The notes under the pieces are model-generated. The model did not search any database, was not told the DNA's origin, and worked only from the letters and a program-made list of their open reading frames with translations. This document shows, one piece after another, positions 1 to 6,074 of a DNA stretch of 15,702 nt. Both the position numbers and the translations under genes were made by a program. Each line of letters opens with the position of its first letter. The first letter of the stretch is position 1. Origin of the DNA: an uncultured Oscillospiraceae bacterium (lineage in GTDB: Bacteria > Bacillota > Clostridia > Oscillospirales > Oscillospiraceae); NCBI GenBank assembly GCA_958426425.1, contig CATZYY010000041.1:1-15702 (forward strand), written 5' to 3'.

Positions 1-1249
1 GCCCGGCCACGCACATGCGGCACTTGCCCAAGCCCGTGTCCAGCAGCTCGTACACGTCCGCCCCGGACTCGGCCAGGATGTCCTTGCCCACGATGCCGAT
101 GTCGGCGGCGCCGTGCTCCACGTAGATGGCCACGTCGCTGGGCTTGACCAGGAAGTAGCGGATGCCGGCCTCCCGGTTCTCCACCACCAGCTTGCGGGTG
201 TCGTTGTAGTTGTCCGGGCAGCCGTAGCCCACACCGGCCAGCAGATCGTAGACCTTGTCGCCCAGGCGGCCCTTGGGCAGCGCCACATTCAGCATGACAC
301 GCTCCCCGGCCTCTACCGGCGCGTCGGCCAGCCGGTCCAGCTCGTCTAAGTACAGGGCAAAGCCGATGGCCCGGGCGCCGGGCCGGAACTGCTCCGCCAG
401 GGGATCGTACCGGCCGCCCCGCAGCACCGCCCGGGGAAGGCCCGCCAGATACCCCTGGAGGACCAGGCCGTTATAATACTCCATGTCGTTGACCAGAGAC
501 AAATCCAGCTTCACATTGGCGGTGCCGTCGGTCTTGTCCAGGGCCTCGCACAGCGTCCGCAGCTCCGTCAGCGCATCGCCCATGGCGGCGTTGAGGGCCA
601 GGGGCTCGGCGGCGGAGAGCACCTGCTCCCAGGGCCCCGCCAGCTCACCCAGCCGGCACAGGGCATCAGTGCCCTGGCGGGACAACCCCGCCGCCGCGGC
701 GGTCTTTTGCAGCTCGTGGCGGTTCTTGTCCCGGATGCAGGTCAGCAGCTTGGGCCGCACCGCCTCTCCGGCGCCCACGGCGTCAAAAAGGCCCGTCACA
801 AAGCCCATGTGGCTGATCTCCAGCACGAAGTCCCGCTCCGTCAGCGCCAGGCTCCGCAGCGCCAGGGACACCGCCTGGGCCGTGGCGCCGTCGTCCACGG
901 CGCCGATGCACTCCAGGCCCATCTGGCTGATCTCCCGGAAGGTGTGGCTCTCCTGACTGGGGCGGTAGACGTTCTCCATATAATAGTAGCGTCCGCAGCC
1001 GCCGCTCTCCACCTGGGCGTTTTTGGCGATGGAGAGGGTCACATCGGGCTTCAGTGCCAGCAGCCGCCCGTCCAGGTCCGTGAAGGTGATGACCTGCTCG
1101 CTGGAGAGGAAGCGCCGGTTCTCCTGGTAGAGCCCGTACTCCTCAAAGCGGCCCATGTGGTACTTGGAAAAGCCCGCGCGCTCATACAGCAGCCGCAGCT
1201 GCAAGGAAACCCGCTCCTGGGGCTTGAGAATGTTGAGATCCAGTTCCAT
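1..1249 (-). CDS. hisZ/hisG: HisZ-HisG fusion: ATP phosphoribosyltransferase regulatory + catalytic subunits (C-terminus off window)
   Basis: Catalyses and regulates the first step of histidine synthesis, condensing ATP with PRPP in the cytoplasm. Residues 1 to about 318 are HisZ-like, a class II tRNA-synthetase fold without aminoacylation: ALKPDVTLSIAK near residue 65, YYYMENVYRPSQESHTFRE (motif 2-like) near 88-106, and RGGRYDPL followed by AIGFALYLDEL near the end. From residue 319 the same frame continues into MLNVALPKGRLGDKV, the classic HisG N-terminus, and later HGAADIGIVGKDILAESGADVYELL. Every codon from 1249 down to position 2 was checked and no stop lies between the two parts. The start at 1249 has GGAGG eight bases upstream. 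In-frame ATGs at 1300 and 1291 lack a good ribosome binding site. About 98 HisG residues are visible; the short HisG form has roughly 200-220. The two subunits are usually separate genes. Confidence 0.9.
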   Translation of the reverse strand, partial: MELDLNILKPQERVSLQLRLLYERAGFSKYHMGRFEEYGLYQENRRFLSSEQVITFTDLDGRLLALKPDVTLSIAKNAQVESGGCGRYYYMENVYRPSQESHTFREISQMGLECIGAVDDGATAQAVSLALRSLALTERDFVLEISHMGFVTGLFDAVGAGEAVRPKLLTCIRDKNRHELQKTAAAAGLSRQGTDALCRLGELAGPWEQVLSAAEPLALNAAMGDALTELRTLCEALDKTDGTANVKLDLSLVNDMEYYNGLVLQGYLAGLPRAVLRGGRYDPLAEQFRPGARAIGFALYLDELDRLADAPVEAGERVMLNVALPKGRLGDKVYDLLAGVGYGCPDNYNDTRKLVVENREAGIRYFLVKPSDVAIYVEHGAADIGIVGKDILAESGADVYELLDTGLGKCRMCVAG

Positions 1250-1300
1250 GGAAACGTCCTCCCAAAGGGGCAAGAGGCCCCGGTTTTTCATGGGGTTCAT

Positions 1301-1327
1301 TTTACTTTATTTTATTAGCAAAGTAAA
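1301..1327 (-). promoter_or_regulatory. inverted repeat in the hisZ/hisG leader, possible operator
   Basis: A perfect 8-bp inverted repeat, TTTACTTT and AAAGTAAA, flanks an 11-base AT-rich spacer upstream of the fusion gene. It lies in the only AT-rich stretch between the gene and the terminator at 1378-1416, so the promoter is probably here. No convincing -35/-10 pair was found. Nearer the gene, GGGGC-CTCTT-GCCCC (minus strand, about 1281-1267) could form a hairpin just ahead of the ribosome binding site. No T-box signature was recognised. Role is inferred. Confidence 0.25.
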
Positions 1328-1377
1328 GTGGTAATTCGGTAGTAAATGAAATTTTCCCATTTGCACAAATTTCCACC

Positions 1378-1416
1378 TCAAAACAAAACAATACAGGGTG
1401 TATTTTACACCCTGTA
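1378..1416 (-). terminator. intrinsic terminator after the 61-aa gene
   Basis: A perfect 11-bp stem (TACAGGGTGTA / TACACCCTGTA, 1392-1416) with a 3-base loop is followed on the minus strand by TTGTTTTGTTTT. It lies about 40 bases past the stop of the minus-strand gene at 1458-1643 and separates that gene from hisZ/hisG. The perfect symmetry could also allow protein binding, but the U-rich tail favours termination. Confidence 0.75.
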
Positions 1417-1457
1417 CCCGTCGTTTGCAATCATTCTTCGTCTGCTTTCAGCCCCTG

Positions 1458-1643
1458 TTACCATTTGCGCTCCCTGGGCGGGGCTTGCCCCGGCTCTTTT
1501 ACCGGAATGCCGCTTCGGAACAGGAAGATCCGCAGCTGCTCCAGGGCCTGGGCGTCGCTCTCCCGCTCCTCCACAATGCGGGCAATATCCCGCAGAGACT
1601 TGCTGTATGGCTGGGGACGGATGTTAATTTTATCTATGTCCAT
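1458..1643 (-). CDS. small protein of unknown function (61 aa), divergent from XRE regulator
   Basis: No family was recognised. The start at 1643 was chosen because GGAGG lies about ten bases upstream; a longer frame reaching 1697 has no such site. The protein starts MDIDKINIRPQPYSKSLRD, is rich in charged residues, has a likely amphipathic helix in the middle (SLRDIARIVEERESDAQALE), and ends in a Pro/Arg/Lys-rich tail. There is no signal peptide or membrane segment, so it is probably cytoplasmic. A terminator follows it and a promoter (1697-1668) precedes it, which supports a real gene. It is transcribed away from a small XRE repressor across a 70-bp region with shared palindromes, so regulation by that protein is likely (inference). 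A toxin-antitoxin or immunity pair is possible but nothing in the sequence proves it. Confidence 0.65.
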   Translation of the reverse strand: MDIDKINIRPQPYSKSLRDIARIVEERESDAQALEQLRIFLFRSGIPVKEPGQAPPRERKW

Positions 1644-1654
1644 GCGTGTCAACC

Positions 1655-1718
1655 TCCATATATGGATATCATAGCACAGCAACATTTCTATAATCAAGAT
1701 ATACTATCTATATATGGA
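1655..1718. promoter_or_regulatory. paired palindromic sites in a divergent promoter region, likely XRE operators
   Basis: TCCATATATGGA (1655-1666) is a perfect 12-bp palindrome. A near copy, TCTATATATGGA (1707-1718), differs at one base. Each site overlaps or abuts the ribosome binding site of one of the two divergent genes, and they are centred about 52 bp apart, close to five helical turns. This is the layout expected for autoregulation by the small XRE protein encoded at 1726-1965. Binding is inferred. Confidence 0.5.
1668..1697 (-). promoter_or_regulatory. candidate sigma-A promoter of the 61-aa gene
   Basis: On the minus strand TTGATT (1697-1692) and TATGAT (1673-1668) are separated by 18 bases and end directly beside the palindrome at 1655-1666, so a bound repressor would block it. 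On the plus strand TATAAT (1689-1694) and TATACT (1700-1705) are possible -10 elements for the XRE gene but have no good -35. Confidence 0.45.
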
Positions 1719-1725
1719 GATTTGT

Positions 1726-1965
1726 ATGAATCGAAGCACGCCGAAAGAACGGAATATCGGCAGGAAGGTGGCCCATTACCGGGAGCTGCGGGGGCTGACG
1801 CAAAAAGAGTTGGCCGCGCAGCTGCAAACCGTGGGCTGCGACATGACTTCGGAGATGATTTGGAAAGCCGAAAACGGCCGTCGGTGTCTCTCCATCTATG
1901 AGATCGACAAGCTGGTGGAAGTTCTGCACGTGGATTACAACGCCCTGTTTGCCCAAGATAGCTGA
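1726..1965 (+). CDS. small XRE-family (Cro/C1-type) HTH transcriptional regulator
   Basis: A 79-aa DNA-binding protein, essentially one helix-turn-helix domain. Residues about 12-70 read GRKVAHYRELRGLTQKEL then AAQLQTVGCDMTSEMIWKAE, with the usual helix 2-turn-helix 3 arrangement and a following IYEIDKLVEVLHVDYNALF that matches the C-terminal helices of the family. The start at 1726 was preferred over 1714 because TGGAG (1715-1719) then lies six bases upstream. There is no effector or dimerisation extension, so it is probably an autoregulator of this locus. It is divergent from the 61-aa gene and closed by a strong terminator. Confidence 0.85.
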   Translation: MNRSTPKERNIGRKVAHYRELRGLTQKELAAQLQTVGCDMTSEMIWKAENGRRCLSIYEIDKLVEVLHVDYNALFAQDS

Positions 1966-1996
1966 CCGGGAGGCCGTAAAGGCCTCCCGGTTTTTT
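1966..1996 (+). terminator. intrinsic terminator after XRE gene
   Basis: A perfect 10-bp GC-rich stem (CCGGGAGGCC / GGCCTCCCGG) with loop GTAAA is followed by six Ts. It starts immediately after the stop codon. Confidence 0.92.
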
Positions 1997-2118
1997 GCAG
2001 GCAGAAGCGCCACCTCCCTCCGGGGGAAGCCGGACGCCGCAGATGGACAGATGAGGGGGCGCCCCGGGGAAATCCGCCTGTATGCACCCACTCATCCATC
2101 ATTTGCGGAACAAATGTT

Positions 2119-2147
2119 GCCTTTCCCCTAAGGGAGGAAGGCTTTTT
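2119..2147 (+). terminator. second plus-strand terminator-like hairpin
   Basis: GCCTTTCCCC and GGGAGGAAGGC form an imperfect stem with one bulge, followed by TTTTT, at the 3' edge of the convergent MerR-RDD gene. The U tract serves plus-strand transcripts only, so it may be a backup for the XRE terminator. No gene was seen in the 120 bases between the two. Confidence 0.4.
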
Positions 2148-3640
2148 CACTCCTCCAGCGCCAGGGTGTAGGTGAAGGCGAAGTAGTTCTCCTCGATTCG
2201 GTCCACGGGGGAAGCATAGCCCAAGGCGTAGCCGGCGACGCCCTCCGCATGGATCTCCAGCGTGGCCACCGCGTCCCCCTGCCGCAGGAAGAAGTCCCCG
2301 GCCCAGTCCTGCTTATCAAATCCGTTGTAAAACACCTGCATCTGCTCCTCCTTCTGGGAAGGCCAGAAGGGCGCGCCCTCCCGGGCCCAGAAAAACGCCA
2401 TGGTGGCCACCATCATCCGCTCCCGGGGCAGTCCGTACCGCCGGTCGATATTCTCCACCGACCCGGACAGCGTCACAGCGGTGAGTTTTCCATCTTCCAC
2501 GGTGTACTGGAACTGCTTGGCGTTGGGGATCTCCTCCCCCAGCACCAGGCTGGTGATGGCCTCCGCCCCCGGCGCTTCCTGCCAGACGCCGTCGCTGTCC
2601 AGCTCTCCGCCCAGGTCAATCCCCAGGTACTCCGCCTGGTAGTTGAAATTCTCCGCAAACTCCGCCACCGTCAGGTCCCCCCGGTTGGGCGGCAGCTGGG
2701 CGGCGGCATTGGCCGCGTTCACCCCGCCCGCCAAAAGGGCCAGTAGCAGGGCAATGGCCGCCACATTCCGAAAGCGGAAGGTGGTCTCCGTGTAGATGGT
2801 CTCCCGGTCCCAGGGCTGGGTCTCCTCCCGCCGGCAGCGCTCGAAGGACCGGTACAGCTGGATGATGGACAGGATCGGGATGTAAAAGCCGCAGGCGCTC
2901 CACAGCATCCATACATACCGGAAAAACCCGTCGGCCCAGCGCAGCTTCTTTCCGTCGGCTCCGGTCAGCCGCAGACCCATCAGGGCCTTGCCAGGGGTGG
3001 TGCCGAACAGCCGCAGGGACAGCGGCTCCAGCACCGCCATCAGCGCAACACTTCCCGCATACAGGAACACCGTGTCCACGCGGTCAAAGCGGGCCGGGTT
3101 CTTCCCCACGACGCACTGAATCACCAGCATGGCCGCAAACAGCAGAATCGTGTCCAGCCCCCGGGCAAAAAAGCGCTTGAAAGCGCTGTGCACCGTGGGC
3201 AGGGTGTCCGTGGCCGGCAGGGGCGGCAGCGTGGTCCGCATCCACCACTCCCCGCCGCTGCCCGCCGGCAATGCCGGGGCGTCCAGGGCCTGGAGGTACC
3301 GGCCGGCGTCCAGGGCCGAGAAGCTGACGCCCTCCGCCCGCAGCGCGCCGCACACCTGCCTCACCCGCTCCAGCGCCGCCTGTTCGCCGCCCAGCTCTGC
3401 CAGCCGCCGGTCCAGCACGGCGGAGAGGTCCTCGGTCCCCTGCCGCAGGTTTCGCAGCTCCTCCACGCTGATCCCCAGCCGCCGCAGCAGCTTGATCTTC
3501 TCCAAGGTCTCCAGGTCCCCCTGGCTGTACGCCCGGTAGCCGTTTTTGCCCCGCTGGGGGGTCAGCAGTCCCTGGGCCTCGTAGTAGCGGATGTTGGCCC
3601 GGGGCACGCCGGAGCGTTGTTCCATCTCCTTGCTGGTCAT
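2147..3640 (-). CDS. membrane-bound MerR-family regulator with RDD domain
   Basis: A 497-aa protein with three parts. Residues 1-70 are a MerR winged helix (EMEQRSGVPRANIRYYEAQG, then GYRAYSQGDLETLEKIKLLR), followed by a predicted dimerisation helix at about 70-105. Residues about 150-285 match the RDD family: R160 and D163 in FFARGLDTILLF, then TTPGKALMGLRL at 214-225, with membrane segments near 164-178, 192-209 and 243-263. A fourth segment at about 292-309 leads to a tail of about 185 residues, predicted to be outside. Ordinary MerR proteins are soluble and shorter (about 120-280 aa). The start has AAGGAG eight bases upstream. It may sense an envelope or ion signal and act at the membrane; the ligand is unknown. 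The domain calls are firm, the function is inferred. Confidence 0.85.
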   Translation of the reverse strand: MTSKEMEQRSGVPRANIRYYEAQGLLTPQRGKNGYRAYSQGDLETLEKIKLLRRLGISVEELRNLRQGTEDLSAVLDRRLAELGGEQAALERVRQVCGALRAEGVSFSALDAGRYLQALDAPALPAGSGGEWWMRTTLPPLPATDTLPTVHSAFKRFFARGLDTILLFAAMLVIQCVVGKNPARFDRVDTVFLYAGSVALMAVLEPLSLRLFGTTPGKALMGLRLTGADGKKLRWADGFFRYVWMLWSACGFYIPILSIIQLYRSFERCRREETQPWDRETIYTETTFRFRNVAAIALLLALLAGGVNAANAAAQLPPNRGDLTVAEFAENFNYQAEYLGIDLGGELDSDGVWQEAPGAEAITSLVLGEEIPNAKQFQYTVEDGKLTAVTLSGSVENIDRRYGLPRERMMVATMAFFWAREGAPFWPSQKEEQMQVFYNGFDKQDWAGDFFLRQGDAVATLEIHAEGVAGYALGYASPVDRIEENYFAFTYTLALEE

Positions 3641-3661
3641 TCCATCATCTCCTTTGGCCCC

Positions 3662-3693
3662 ATGGTAAGGTGTAAAGCCACTTGACAGTCAAG
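3662..3693 (-). promoter_or_regulatory. candidate MerR-type promoter with dyad upstream of the MerR-RDD gene
   Basis: CTTGAC-A-GTCAAG (3681-3693) is a perfect 6-bp dyad. On the minus strand it contains TTGACT (3692-3687), and TACCAT lies 19 bases further on (3667-3662). An overlong 19-bp spacer is typical of promoters activated by MerR proteins through DNA distortion. Autoregulation is inferred. Confidence 0.4.
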
Positions 3694-3726
3694 CATTTTT
3701 TGAAAAAAGGCTGCTTTTTCCGTGTC

Positions 3727-3755
3727 TGGACAATCCGCCGCTCCTCTGATACAAT
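3727..3755 (+). promoter_or_regulatory. sigma-A promoter of the cupin gene
   Basis: TGGACA (3727-3732) and TACAAT (3750-3755) are separated by exactly 17 bases. The pair lies about 70 bases ahead of the cupin start and is divergent from the MerR-RDD gene. Confidence 0.65.
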
Positions 3756-3827
3756 GACACCATCAGTTTACCACCCCCGCCAAAGCGGCGCAAGCGGGGC
3801 GGGGAGAGAGAAAAAGGAGAGACCGCC

Positions 3828-4172
3828 ATGATTACCCGCAGCGAAAACTGCCCTCGCCGGGACGCCTGCGTTCAAAAGGGCAAGGGCCTGATCCACATGA
3901 AGGACCTGACCGACAAAGAGGGGCTGTACGGCCACGGCCGCCTGTTCGCCCACGTCACCGTGGACCCGGGCTGCTCCATCGGCTACCACCCCCATGAGCA
4001 CGAGACGGAGTTTTACTACATCATCAAGGGCGAGGGCGTGTTCAACGACGACGGCACCGAGGTGGTGGTCCATCCCGGCGACATCTGCGCCACCGGCTAC
4101 GGCCAGTTCCACGGACTGGAGAACCGGACTGACCAGCCGGTGGAGCTGATCGCCCTGATCGTCATGGAGTGA
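3828..4172 (+). CDS. single-domain cupin protein
   Basis: A 114-aa small beta-barrel protein. Both cupin motifs can be read: motif 1 has H54, H56, E61 and G68 (HPHEHETEFYYIIKG), and motif 2 has P83, G84, D85, H95 and N99 (HPGDICATG then FHGLEN). The three histidines and the glutamate form the expected metal site. The protein is cytoplasmic with no signal peptide. AAGGAG lies eight bases before the start. It is monocistronic, with its own promoter and terminator. Small cupins of this kind include sugar isomerases, dioxygenases and sensors, so the substrate cannot be assigned. It shares an intergenic region with the divergent MerR-RDD gene and could be its target (inference). Confidence 0.88.
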   Translation: MITRSENCPRRDACVQKGKGLIHMKDLTDKEGLYGHGRLFAHVTVDPGCSIGYHPHEHETEFYYIIKGEGVFNDDGTEVVVHPGDICATGYGQFHGLENRTDQPVELIALIVME

Positions 4173-4180
4173 GTCCACTC

Positions 4181-4209
4181 AAAAGGAGCGGCAATGCCGC
4201 TCCTTTTTT
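4181..4209 (+). terminator. intrinsic terminator after cupin gene
   Basis: AAAAGGAGCGGC and GCCGCTCCTTTT form a 12-bp stem with loop AAT, and the T run continues to 4209. It lies just past the cupin stop. Confidence 0.88.
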
Positions 4210-4248
4210 GCTGTCCGGAAATTTCCTCCCAAAAACTTTTCCTCCCGG

Positions 4249-4277
4249 TGAAAGTTTTCTCTCCCCTGGATCGTATC
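4249..4277 (+). promoter_or_regulatory. ECF-type promoter ahead of the sigma factor gene
   Basis: TGAAAG (4249-4254), a 17-base spacer and CGTATC (4272-4277) resemble the TGAAAC / CGTA-type promoters used by extracytoplasmic-function sigma factors, and lie 33 bases before the sigma gene. This suggests autoregulation. A perfect inverted repeat, AAAACTTT (4232-4239) and AAAGTTTT (4251-4258), overlaps the -35 element. Confidence 0.6.
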
Positions 4278-4309
4278 CAAGGTGAGAGCGCTCCAAAGGA
4301 GTTGAAACC

Positions 4310-4801
4310 ATGAGCCAAACCCAACAACAGGCACAGCGCCTGGCGGAGACCTACGCCGATGCCATCCTCCGCCTGAGCTATGCCTACCTGAAAAACACCT
4401 ATGACGCCCAGGACGTGTGTCAGACGGTCTTCGTCAAGCTGCTGACGGAGCCGCGGGAATTCGACAGCCCCCAGCACGAGCGGGCCTATGTCCTGCGGAT
4501 GGCGGCCAATGCCTGCAAGGACATCTTAAAAAGCCCCTGGCGCAGACGTACCTGCGGCCTGGACGCCGTGCTGGAGGTCCCGGCTCCGCCGGCGGAGGAG
4601 GGCACTGTTCTGGCTGCGGTCAACGCCCTGCCGCCCCACTACCGGGCGGTGATCCACCTCTTTTACTATGAGGGCTATCAGGCGGCGGAGATCGCCGCCA
4701 TCCTGGGGCTTTCCACCGCCACGGTCCACACGCGCCTTGCCCGAGGCCGGGCCAAATTAAAGACCTTACTGGGAGGAACGGAATATGAACAGTCAGTTTG
4801 A
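4310..4801 (+). CDS. ECF (sigma-70 family) RNA polymerase sigma factor
   Basis: A 163-aa protein with only sigma regions 2 and 4, as in ECF factors. Region 2 is at about 15-75 (ILRLSYAYLKNTYDAQDVCQ, VFVKLL, RAYVLRMAANACKDIL). Region 4 is at about 100-152 (LPPHYRAVIHLFYYEGYQAA and LGLSTATVHTRLARGRAKL), containing the -35-binding helix-turn-helix. Length and order fit the family. AAAGGAG precedes the ATG. Its last 17 bases overlap the start of the DUF4179 gene, so the two are translationally coupled and probably form a sigma/anti-sigma pair. The stimulus is unknown. Confidence 0.93.
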   Translation: MSQTQQQAQRLAETYADAILRLSYAYLKNTYDAQDVCQTVFVKLLTEPREFDSPQHERAYVLRMAANACKDILKSPWRRRTCGLDAVLEVPAPPAEEGTVLAAVNALPPHYRAVIHLFYYEGYQAAEIAAILGLSTATVHTRLARGRAKLKTLLGGTEYEQSV

Positions 4802-5831
4802 ATACAAAACCGCCATGGATGCCCTCCGGTACACCGATGAGCAGAAGGCCCTTTTGGCGGAGCACGCCGCCCAGGCCGCCCGGAAGGCCCAAGCGCGGTC
4901 CCATCGTCCCCTGCTGCGCACGGCACTGATCGCCGCCTGTCTGACGGCCGCCCTGGCGGTCACCGCCGGCGCCACCGGCATTCTCAAATCCGCCGGGGAG
5001 GCCTTTGCCCCCATTTTCGGCGGCAGCGCTGCCCAGACGGAGATCATCGACAAGATCGGCTATCCCATCGGCGCCAGCGATACGGCGGGCGGCGTCACCA
5101 TCACCGCCGACGCCATTCTGGGCGATGCCTACAATGCCGCCATCGTCTTTACCATCACCCGGGACGACGGCACCGCCCTGCTGCCCGCGGGGACGGAGGA
5201 CGCCATGCTGCTGGTCCGGGGCGGCGGCGCGGATCTGAACATCCCGGGAGGCACCCACGGCGGAAGCTGGTTCGTAGACGAGGACCCCGCCGACAACACC
5301 GTTCAGCTGATCCAGACCATCAGCGCCGACGTCCCCCTCAACGACTGTACCGCCACGGCAAAATTTGACGACCTCTGGATGTGGGACGAGGAAAGCGGCG
5401 AGGCCGTTCCCTTCGCAGAGGGGACCTGGAAGCTCCGGTTCGACGTGCAGTACGAGGACGCCTCCGTGACCTTGGGCAGCGGCGAGACCTTCACCCAGGC
5501 GGGTATGACCTTCACCATCGACGCCGTCACCGTCTCCCCGGTGGCCTTCAAGGTGGACTATACCGTGGACAGTGAGGTGCAGTGGAGCGACAGCGGCAGC
5601 GGCCAGCAAAGCGAGGCCGACAGCCGGGAGATGCAACGGTACTTCGAGAATGTGGAGATCCTGCTGACCAAAACCGACGGCTCCGTGATGGACCTGAGCA
5701 GCACCGGCGGCAGCATCAGCCCCGACAACGGCACCACCGTCTGCTCCAAGAACGGCTTCTTCAGCGAGATCATCCCCATGGAGGAGATTGAGCGCATTAC
5801 CGTGGGCGGCGTGGCGTTCCCTCTGGCATAA
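4785..5831 (+). CDS. DUF4179-type membrane protein, probable anti-sigma factor
   Basis: A 348-aa single-pass membrane protein. Residues 1-42 are a short charged helical cytoplasmic part (FEYKTAMDALRYTDEQKALL), residues about 44-64 are the membrane segment (LLRTALIAACLTAALAVTAG), and the remaining 285 residues are predicted to be outside and rich in beta strands. This is the architecture of DUF4179 proteins, which in clostridia follow ECF sigma genes. GGAGG lies upstream of the ATG, inside the sigma gene. The likely role is to hold the sigma factor at the membrane until an envelope signal acts on the outer domain. Sigma inhibition is inferred from gene order; the cytoplasmic part is short and has no recognisable ASD zinc motif. 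Confidence 0.82.
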   Translation: MNSQFEYKTAMDALRYTDEQKALLAEHAAQAARKAQARSHRPLLRTALIAACLTAALAVTAGATGILKSAGEAFAPIFGGSAAQTEIIDKIGYPIGASDTAGGVTITADAILGDAYNAAIVFTITRDDGTALLPAGTEDAMLLVRGGGADLNIPGGTHGGSWFVDEDPADNTVQLIQTISADVPLNDCTATAKFDDLWMWDEESGEAVPFAEGTWKLRFDVQYEDASVTLGSGETFTQAGMTFTIDAVTVSPVAFKVDYTVDSEVQWSDSGSGQQSEADSREMQRYFENVEILLTKTDGSVMDLSSTGGSISPDNGTTVCSKNGFFSEIIPMEEIERITVGGVAFPLA

Positions 5832-5846
5832 AAGAGAATAAAAAAC

Positions 5847-5880
5847 GGAAAAGCGGAGCCTCCCCAAGCTCCGCTTTTCC
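5847..5880. terminator. hairpin terminator after the sigma/DUF4179 operon
   Basis: A perfect 13-bp stem (GGAAAAGCGGAGC / GCTCCGCTTTTCC) with an 8-base loop sits 15 bases after the stop codon. For plus-strand transcripts the Ts are within the stem end rather than after it. On the minus strand the stem is followed by GTTTTTTATT, a better U tract, so it may act in both directions. Confidence 0.65.
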
Positions 5881-5953
5881 ATATAAAGGTGTTGTCGTGA
5901 TGTGTCAAGTCACGTCCTAGTGATGTCAGTATAGAAGAAGTCGTTGCGTTTGT

Positions 5954-5980
5954 CAACTAAAATAGTTGCAGACCGCAACT
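5954..5980 (+). promoter_or_regulatory. overlapping dyads upstream of the MarR gene, candidate operators
   Basis: Two inverted repeats share a half-site: CAACTA-AAA-TAGTTG (5954-5968) and AGTTGC-AGACC-GCAACT (5964-5980). Three alternating CAACT/AGTTG half-sites in 27 bases are typical of operators for dimeric winged-helix repressors. The site is about 35 bp upstream of the -35 element. Binding by the MarR protein encoded at 6075-6554 is inferred. Confidence 0.4.
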
Positions 5981-6013
5981 TTTGTGGAAGTATCCAAAAA
6001 TTCTCTACCAGAA

Positions 6014-6042
6014 TTGACGAATCGCCCCAATCCATGTAAGAT
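6014..6042 (+). promoter_or_regulatory. sigma-A promoter of the MarR gene
   Basis: TTGACG (6014-6019), a 17-base spacer and TAAGAT (6037-6042) lie about 30 bases ahead of the MarR start. Confidence 0.65.
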
Positions 6043-6074
6043 ACATACAAACGCAATGGGGGGAGGCGGTGGTC

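Noticed and set aside
1291..1300. In-frame ATG codons at 1300 and 1291 as alternative hisZ starts
   Set aside because: They lack a ribosome binding site and lie before the good GGAGG that serves the ATG at 1249. The resulting extra residues do not resemble HisZ N-termini.
1250..1457. Possible T-box or histidine-specific riboswitch in the hisZ/hisG leader
   Set aside because: No T-box sequence or run of histidine codons was seen, and a terminator for the upstream gene explains the main hairpin.
1647..1652. TTGACA on the minus strand near the start of the 61-aa gene
   Set aside because: It is only a few bases from the start codon, so it cannot be the -35 element for that gene.
4620..5882. A 420-codon minus-strand frame opposite the sigma/DUF4179 genes
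   Set aside because: Antisense shadow: it covers genes with clear motifs, starts inside a terminator hairpin and has repetitive Gly/Ala/His composition.
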